NCBI RefSeq assembly: GCF_023544665.1
Contig: NZ_JAMJFL010000013.1
Location: forward strand, 185,606-249,605
DNA from: Streptomyces sp. YS415
Lineage (GTDB): Bacteria; Actinomycetota; Actinomycetes; Streptomycetales; Streptomycetaceae
Length of the DNA: 64,000 nt
Direction of reading: 5' to 3'
Below the pieces are notes generated by a model. That model was not told where the DNA came from. It searched no databases and saw nothing but the letters and a program-made list of their open reading frames with translations. Numbering within the stretch: the stretch's first letter is position 1; the number at the start of each line of letters is the position of its first letter. The position numbers and the translations under genes are program-made. This document shows positions 59,052-64,000 of the stretch, one piece after another.

Positions 59052-59471
59052 CGAGGCTCCTATCATCTTGGGGAATGCTTCGAAGTTTTGGGCTTTCACC
59101 TGTCTTTCGCCGCTCGCCCCGATCCAGTTCCCTCACGTCCTCCGGCCCTTGGGCCCTGGCCGCCACGACCGCGCCGGAAATCCCCTCCGCACACGACCAG
59201 GCTCTCGCCCTGCGAGGAACGTAGTCGTCGACGGCCCTCCCCCGGCACGGGAGCCGCGTCGACCCAAGTCCCGGCGGCGGCCCACCGGGACCGCGAGCAG
59301 CTATAGCGGCGGCAGGGACGCGGGCGCGCACGCCCCACCGGGTCGAGTGCGTGCCCGTGTACGTGGCGGGGAGGGCGGAGGTAAGGGCGCCGAGCGGCTG
59401 GGCGCCCCAGGAGACGAATGGGACCTGGCCATGGCACGGGAGAGGAGCCGGCCCATCAGCAAGATCACGGC
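59052..59471. other. Intergenic, no gene recognised
   Basis: 420 bases between the sigma factor and a convergent-side GNAT gene. Open frames here are Arg/Pro-rich shadows without homology-like patterns. The part next to 59051-59110 is relatively AT-rich and should contain the sigma operon's promoter, but no clear ECF-type motif could be placed. Confidence 0.5.
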
Positions 59472-59963
59472 CTATCTCTGCACTACCAAGTCTCGCTGGT
59501 ACCAGGGGCCTGACTTATCACCGAGGTCGGCCGGGTCAACCAGGACGAACCCGGCCTTGACCAGCACTCTTTGAGACGCAACATTCTCGCGGGAGGTGCC
59601 TGCCCGCAGAGTGCGCAGCCCGTGCCTCGCCACCGCCAGCCGACACAACTCCCGAACGGTCGCGGTCGCCACGCCGCCACCGGCGACGTGCTGCGCAACC
59701 CGGTAACCGAGCTCGGCGGTGCCGTTTTCGAGGTCGTACAGGTTGAAGCGGCCCAGAACCGCGCCCTCCTCGGCAACAAGCACGTAGAAGGCACAGATGC
59801 CGGCCTCCTGCTCAGCCAACAGGGCGCTGTACCGGTCGGTGAACTCGTCGAAGAAGTCGTCACCGCGGTCGGGCACCGAGGCGGCGAAGTAGCTGCGGTT
59901 CGCACGCTCGAAGGCCAGGACTGCCGGGGCATGGCCGGCATGCAGCTGCTTCAACTTGGGCAC
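59472..59963 (-). CDS. GNAT-family (RimJ/RimL-like) acetyltransferase
   Basis: A 163-residue GNAT protein: AVLAFERANRSYFAASVPDR, YVLVAEEGAVLGRFNLYDLE, ELGYRVAQHVAGGGVATATV with the acetyl-CoA loop, and RAGTSRENVASQRVLVKAGF. The pattern is that of ribosomal-protein alanine acetyltransferase-like enzymes. Real target unknown. It stands alone. Confidence 0.87.
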   Translation of the reverse strand: MPKLKQLHAGHAPAVLAFERANRSYFAASVPDRGDDFFDEFTDRYSALLAEQEAGICAFYVLVAEEGAVLGRFNLYDLENGTAELGYRVAQHVAGGGVATATVRELCRLAVARHGLRTLRAGTSRENVASQRVLVKAGFVLVDPADLGDKSGPWYQRDLVVQR

Positions 59964-60092
59964 CGCTCGACCCCAATACTTCAGTCGTAGTTCGTGATCT
60001 CAATCGTGAGGGGCGCCGAGGAGGCAGCTGGAGGCGTCGATCATCTGGACGAGACCGACCACGCCGTCACGGGCGTCCGTTTCCTTCTCCGC

Positions 60093-60494
60093 CTACCCGA
60101 GTCCACCGAGACGGAGGGCGTTCCGTATTTCGCTGAGCTTCGCGGTCGTCGCCGGGATCCACTCGTTTGCCTGCTCACCGAGACGGAGGGCGTTCTCGAC
60201 TTCGCTGAGTTTCGCGGAGGACAGGGCGCCCGCCCGCTCGATCAGGTCGTCCCGGGACACGGTGGTCAGCCACGTGCAAGGGGTAAAGCCCGGACGCGGC
60301 AACGCGATCCGAAGCACGCCTTCAAAGGGCAGTCCTTCCACGGCGCCTACTGCCACTTCGACGCCGAGACCGGTGATGTCGACACCCGCCCGAGCGACGA
60401 CCTGCATCACCCGGATCCCGGACGCGTCGTCTCCCGACAGCAGCACGACCGGCCGCCGCTCGTCGAACTCCGCCCAGACTTCGCCTCGTTGCAC
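60093..60494 (-). CDS. MazF/PemK-like toxin with duplicated C terminus
   Basis: About 133 residues from GTG 60494, four bases after an AGGAGG site. VQRGEVWAEFDERRPVVLLS and FTPCTWLTTVSRDDLIERAG fit the MazF endoribonuclease fold. The C-terminal helix is repeated: SAKLSEVENALRLG and, 24 residues on, TAKLSEIRNALRLG. No antitoxin gene is present upstream, where only about 90 bases separate it from a transposase scar. It may be an orphan kept silent or an antitoxin-independent derivative. Confidence 0.7.
   Translation of the reverse strand: MQRGEVWAEFDERRPVVLLSGDDASGIRVMQVVARAGVDITGLGVEVAVGAVEGLPFEGVLRIALPRPGFTPCTWLTTVSRDDLIERAGALSSAKLSEVENALRLGEQANEWIPATTAKLSEIRNALRLGGLG
60105..60219. repeat. 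In-frame direct repeat in the mazF-like gene
   Basis: ACCGAGACGGAGGGCGTT occurs at 60105-60122 and 60177-60194, and similarity continues for about 40 bases (TCGCTGAG-TTCGCGG in both). The 72-base offset is 24 codons, so the duplication keeps the reading frame and repeats the protein's last helix. Confidence 0.8.
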
Positions 60495-60584
60495 ATGTCC
60501 TCCTGACACAGGACGGCGGACGGACGCTGCGCGACCCCGACGCGTCGCTGGAGACGGGTGCGGCCACCCGTTGATCATCGATGT

Positions 60585-60758
60585 GTGACGACAAACGATC
60601 ACGCGGTGGTTACAGGTCACAGCGTAGAGCCTGCCCGCTGGCAGGAGGCGTTCGAGGGCCTGATGAGCCGGATAGCGGGACGGTTCATACAGGTCGAACC
60701 CCGTTTCCGGGTACGGAAGTTGATCGGACTGCTGTCGGACCTGCCGCGCATGAAATGA
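60585..60758 (+). pseudogene. N-terminal fragment of an IS701-type transposase
   Basis: A frame of 57 codons carries WQEAFEGLMSRIAGRF and VEPRFRVRKLIGLLSDLPR, the start of IS701-type transposases, and then stops at 60756-60758 where the intact protein would continue with the KNCW-type motif. Sequence after the break belongs to another transposase type. Confidence 0.5.
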
Positions 60759-61327
60759 ATCGCCCAGGTCGCCGACGACGCGGTCTACGGCGGCAACCCC
60801 AGGCTGCGAACCGCGCACGCCCAGAAGGACCATGCCCGCTACCTCGTCGAGCAACGCGACGCCCACTACCTGCTGTTGGTGAAGAACAACCAGCCCACGC
60901 TCGCGGACCAGTTGAGGACGCTGCCATGGAGGGAGATTCCCGTCCTGGACCGCTCCCGCACCCGCGGACACGGCCGCGAAGAGGTCCGCGAGGTCAAGGT
61001 CGTCACCGTCGACGGGCTGCCGTTTCCCCACGCCCGTCAGGTCGTGCGCATCCACCGCAAGCGCCGCCGCATCGGCGCCAGGAAATGGCAGACCGAGACG
61101 GTCTACGCCGTCACCGACCTGGCCGCCCACCAGGCCGACGCAGCCGAGATCGCGGCCTGGGCACGCGGCCACTGGATCATCGAGAACACCGTCCACTGGA
61201 CCAAGGACGTCACGTTCGCCGAAGACGCCAGCCAGGCCGCCGCCACCACGCCCCCGCCGTCATGGCCACCCTGCGCGACCTGGCACGCGCCACTCTCCCC
61301 GGAGCCCTGGGGCCATACCCTCCGGAT
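60759..61327 (+). pseudogene. C-terminal remnant of an ISAs1-type transposase
   Basis: After the stop the frame resumes with TAHAQKDHARYLVEQRDAHY, LLLVKNNQPTLADQLRTLPW and HWIIENTVHWTKDVTFAEDA, which match the DDE domain end of ISAs1-family transposases. Near 61247 the reading shifts by one base to MATLRDLARATLPGALG, the usual C terminus. The N-terminal half is absent, so the element is dead. Joined to the IS701 fragment it is a mosaic scar. Confidence 0.65.
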
Positions 61328-62080
61328 ATGACATCTGGTGAAGTGCACCTGCTGAAAGACGGGATGAACCTGCGTAAAGGCCGAATTACTGCATCCGCGG
61401 CTGCACGCTTCAGCGGTGTGCGGCGGAACTCAATCAGGGTGGTTCTGGCCCTCCCGGGGGCGCATCGTCATCCGTTCGAGGCCGGGACCGTGGCCGATAT
61501 GGTGCGAAGAGCCGCCGTGCTGGGCGAGGTCATGTCGCCCACGTCGGATGTGGGCACGTGGATCTACACGTCACAGGCGCACCGTCTGCCGAGTCTTCGA
61601 CTGTCGGATGCCGAACGGTGGATCGCGGACTGGGGGGTACTGCCACGAGCGCCCCTGCTCTCCCGGGATGCCGCACCGGTAAACCTGCTCACCCAGCACG
61701 CGGAGCGCTATGCACTCTTCGATGCGGAGGACCCGGGCGAGGCGGTCAAGGAGATTGCGCTGAACCTTCCCGAGGGCGACACCCCGACCCTCGTCCTGTT
61801 CTTCTTCTGGGGCCTCCACTCGGAAGGCCCGGCCTTGGCCGATCAACTCGACGCGGCGTCCGGCCACAATGTGTTCTGGCAGTTCCTCGGTGACCCCGGT
61901 CTCAGCTCAACTGTGCTCGACGATCTCGATGCTCTGCGGGCCGAGGCTCCACACATCAGGAACGTGAGCCTCTACCGAGGATGGGATTCGATCGAGGAGA
62001 CTCCCGAGTATCTCTTCTATCGCGGTGTGCTGAAGCCGTTCGCCCATTGGCGAAAGGAGCGTGCCACAGGGGAGAGTTGA
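61328..62080 (+). CDS. VWA/TerF-like protein, probably 5'-truncated
   Basis: 250 residues from an ATG next to the transposase scar. VGTWIYTSQAHRLPSLRLSD, TPTLVLFFFWGLHSEGPALA, NVFWQFLGDPGLSSTVLDDL and IRNVSLYRGWDSIEE resemble the second half of TerF-type von Willebrand A domains (the FWQFxG strand). The expected DxSxS metal site at the domain start is not present, consistent with loss of the 5' part when the element inserted. The first 60 residues may not be native. Function unknown. Confidence 0.45.
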   Translation: MTSGEVHLLKDGMNLRKGRITASAAARFSGVRRNSIRVVLALPGAHRHPFEAGTVADMVRRAAVLGEVMSPTSDVGTWIYTSQAHRLPSLRLSDAERWIADWGVLPRAPLLSRDAAPVNLLTQHAERYALFDAEDPGEAVKEIALNLPEGDTPTLVLFFFWGLHSEGPALADQLDAASGHNVFWQFLGDPGLSSTVLDDLDALRAEAPHIRNVSLYRGWDSIEETPEYLFYRGVLKPFAHWRKERATGES

Positions 62081-62234
62081 GTGGATGTCGAGCAGGACCC
62101 CGGTGGCGCGGGCCAGGTCGCGCAGCGCGCTCGGGGCGCCAACTCTCGTCCTACATAGTCAAACCGGGCGAACGTGACTCTCCCCGGGGCCCTGCTACGC
62201 CCCCTGGTCCCGCTGGGTCACCCTCGCTGGCGTA

Positions 62235-62882
62235 CTAACCGGATGGTGCGTTCAGATCACCCAGGAGAATCTCAACAGTGATCGCCACCGCGAGCACAAC
62301 ATAAACGGTGCATGCAACATAATTCAGTACAGCCGTCGTTTTTGTCGAACGGGTGAGTCGCGCATGAAAGAATCCCGACAACACTCCAATAGCCCCGTAA
62401 AGAAGTACCTCCATCAGGACGTTGATTGCACCGAGCACGGCCATCTGAACTTCTGGATTCTCTGCATCACCTATGAACTGCGGGAGAACCGCGAGGTAGA
62501 AGAGAATTATTTTGGGATTCGTGAGGCTGACCAACACTCCTCGCAGATACCACCTGCCTGTCGCGATATCACCGTGTCCATTGATCGCACGACGCGCATT
62601 CCGCAGCGTCACGTACGCCAACCACAGCAGATATGCGGCACCCAGCATCCGCACCGCATCAAGCACCGAAGGATGCGATCGCGCAATCTCGCCCATCCCG
62701 GCAACGACAGCAGCGGCATAGACACACATACCTGTCCCTATGCCGAGGATGGCCCTCACCGCGGACGCGCGACCACCTTCAAGGCCCACCGCAACCATGT
62801 AAGCCATGTCAGGACCGGGCGGAGCGAGAAAGAGCAGAATCACCGCAATATAGGTCGGCAGTACCGCTAAATCCACCATCAT
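62235..62882 (-). CDS. LysE/RhtB-family amino-acid exporter
   Basis: A 215-residue six-helix protein: LPTYIAVILLFLAPPGPDMA (the family's PGP motif), YMVAVGLEGGRASAVRAILG, GAAYLLWLAYVTLRNARRAI and SLTNPKIILFYLAVLPQFI. It exports amino acids or related metabolites. The first of two ATG codons has GGAGG six bases upstream. Base composition is lower in GC than the neighbours, suggesting recent transfer. Divergent from the CGNR regulator, which may control it. Confidence 0.88.
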   Translation of the reverse strand: MMVDLAVLPTYIAVILLFLAPPGPDMAYMVAVGLEGGRASAVRAILGIGTGMCVYAAAVVAGMGEIARSHPSVLDAVRMLGAAYLLWLAYVTLRNARRAINGHGDIATGRWYLRGVLVSLTNPKIILFYLAVLPQFIGDAENPEVQMAVLGAINVLMEVLLYGAIGVLSGFFHARLTRSTKTTAVLNYVACTVYVVLAVAITVEILLGDLNAPSG

Positions 62883-63045
62883 GAACAACCTCCGGCTTGG
62901 ACGAGGCATGCCTGGAGCCCTCCGACGCCGGCAGCGATCGTTCGTCGCCGGGTCACCCCATTTGGCGGCCGGACACCTGCCGCTGCTCAGGATCGCCTGG
63001 GAACCCCGAGTCCATGCAGAACCGCCTTGGACGGTTCTAACACGT

Positions 63046-63074
63046 TTGCGTCGCATGAAGCAACCGGCTAAGGT
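63046..63074 (+). promoter_or_regulatory. Promoter of the CGNR gene
   Basis: TTGCGT (63046-63051), a 17-base spacer and TAAGGT (63069-63074). Transcription would begin at about 63081, the GTG start codon, giving a leaderless mRNA. Confidence 0.65.
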
Positions 63075-63080
63075 GGTTCC

Positions 63081-63656
63081 GTGGCTACTGTTTATTTCCC
63101 AGAATTCCGCCTGGGTAAAGTACTGGCGACCAGCTTCACGGGAACTCTTTCGGAGCGTTGCGGTGAACCACTGGAGCGAATTCCTGTGCCCTCTCGGCTC
63201 ATGGACTGGTTGGCGGTCAATGGACTGACGGTTGCCTCCTGTACCCAGCCCCAGCTCGAACGGGCTCGAGAGCTCCGGGAAGCAATTCATACAGCTGCCA
63301 CCGCCGTGGCAAACCAAAACCCGCTTCCCTCTTCAGCCGTCCAAGTCATCAATGACTGCAGTGCCCAGGGGCTGGCCTCGGCGATCCTTACGGCAGAGGG
63401 TGCCCGAGAATGGCAGTTGAAGTCTGCTTCCCTGGAAGATGCACTCAGCGTGATCGCGGCCGATGCGATCAGCCTCCTCGCAGGAGAGCGAGAGGGAAAG
63501 ATCTCCTTGTGTGCATCGCCAACGTGCCAAGCCGCTTTCTTGGACACAAGCCGCGGCGGCACACGGAAATGGTGCGACATGAACACGTGCGGAAATCGCG
63601 AGAAAAAGGCACGCTTCCTCGCCAACAAGCGCAACGGCTCAAGCCTTGCCGATTGA
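63081..63656 (+). CDS. ABATE-domain CGNR zinc-finger regulator
   Basis: A 191-residue protein with an N-terminal stress-sensing ABATE-like domain (SFTGTLSERCGEPLERIPVP, LRDALE-type helices ELREAIHTAATAVANQ) and a C-terminal CGNR zinc finger: CASPTCQAAFLDTSRGG and WCDMNTCGNREKKARF, giving a C-x4-C and C-x4-C metal site. Such proteins are transcription regulators often divergent to an exporter or oxidoreductase gene, as here with LysE. Likely leaderless. Confidence 0.88.
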   Translation: MATVYFPEFRLGKVLATSFTGTLSERCGEPLERIPVPSRLMDWLAVNGLTVASCTQPQLERARELREAIHTAATAVANQNPLPSSAVQVINDCSAQGLASAILTAEGAREWQLKSASLEDALSVIAADAISLLAGEREGKISLCASPTCQAAFLDTSRGGTRKWCDMNTCGNREKKARFLANKRNGSSLAD

Positions 63657-64000
63657 GGCTTTCCAACTGCGGCCAGCTAAAACAATGGGCACTCGAGTCC
63701 GCGCTTACAGGCATCCCGGATCGCCGTCGACGATGAACCGGGTCAGGGACTGCTCCAGCAGCTCCAAAAACTGCCGCAGGTCATCGGCCACCTTGTCGAG
63801 CTCCGGTGTCCTGAGTTGTCGTTCGTGATGAGGCAGCCGGCGAGAGTGACGATCGCGGGCACGACGCGGTGGGGGCGGCCGCGATCCGTACCCGCAGGTT
63901 CGCCATTCGATCGTTCATACTCGACACCCCGGCCGAGGCAGAGGCGCGGGTGGTCCCCGTTCCCTCAGACAGCGGCCGTCGAGTCGGCGGCGCGGCGGTA
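63657..64000. other. Window end, possible minus-strand gene fragment
   Basis: 344 bases without a clear gene. On the minus strand, a frame ending at TAA 63705-63707 reads LDKVADDLRQFLELLEQSL and FIVDGDPGCL, which looks protein-like, but upstream (past about 63830) the frame turns Arg/Pro-rich. A short gene with a frameshift near 63815 is possible. Nothing else was seen. Confidence 0.3.

Noticed and set aside
1..64000. Search for tRNA, rRNA, CRISPR repeats, riboswitches, PKS/NRPS modules and prophage genes.
   Set aside because: No cloverleaf, array, known riboswitch core, megasynthase or phage structural gene was recognised by eye; a covariance-model and HMM scan would be needed to exclude small RNAs.

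Overview
The window is from a high-GC actinobacterium, almost certainly a Streptomyces. The support is very strong G/C bias at third codon positions, TTGACC/TAGGCT-type promoters, frequent GTG starts, many ATGA/GTGA gene overlaps, and families typical of the genus (LLM monooxygenases, CU044_5270 protein with an ECF sigma factor, MmyB-type regulator, ABATE/CGNR regulator, FeS cryptochrome). No tRNA, rRNA, CRISPR array, origin or core housekeeping operon was seen. It looks like accessory chromosome, with remnants of transposases and decayed genes at both ends.

Layout. 1-2.0 kb: a FUSC-like remnant, a small HhH protein, a frameshifted GH26-like glycosidase and hairpins resembling a transposon end. 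2.2-9.7 kb: an exopolysaccharide cluster on + (UDP-glucuronate decarboxylase-like enzyme, cellulose-synthase-like GT2, GalE, UDP-glucose dehydrogenase, beta-helix lipoprotein). 9.7-17.2 kb: a minus-strand peptide-type ABC importer operon ending in two LLM flavin monooxygenases. 17.2-17.9 kb: a divergent control region with several candidate short leader ORFs. 17.9-26.9 kb: a LuxR-type regulator with a degenerate receiver, then a tightly overlapping five-gene operon (ATC-hydrolase-like protein, glutamine-dependent asparagine synthase, flavin reductase, HpaB-type monooxygenase, methyltransferase), closed by a strong terminator and followed by an MmyB-type regulator and a convergent MFS exporter. 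This is the best candidate for an undescribed biosynthetic system.

27.1-34.8 kb: a receptor-type Ser/Thr kinase, a Tat-exported metallophosphoesterase with a LamG-like domain, a cryptochrome/photolyase coupled to a small ORF, SMI1/KNR4, small hypothetical and GNAT genes. 34.8-39.5 kb: a promoter with a Zur-like box between -35 and -10, then a family-5 binding protein, a single-chain fused double permease and an MFS transporter. This resembles the transport half of an opine-metallophore system. 39.6-42.0 kb: an AlaX/XRE-cupin/threonine aldolase operon under two operator repeats. 42.1-49.3 kb: a YxiG-like gene, a decayed gene, an S51 peptidase, an MFS gene, an ArsR-type regulator/MFS pair under a striking double palindrome, a GNAT and a NUDIX gene.

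49.5-55.9 kb: a TetR gene convergent to an operon of MFS transporter, GH78 alpha-L-rhamnosidase and GH3 glucosidase, suited to plant rhamnoglucosides. 56.1-59.1 kb: divergent MerR and imine-reductase genes, then an ECF sigma factor overlapping a CU044_5270 partner. 59.5-64 kb: a GNAT gene, a MazF-like toxin with an internal duplication, a mosaic transposase scar, a probably truncated VWA protein, and a divergent LysE exporter/CGNR regulator pair.
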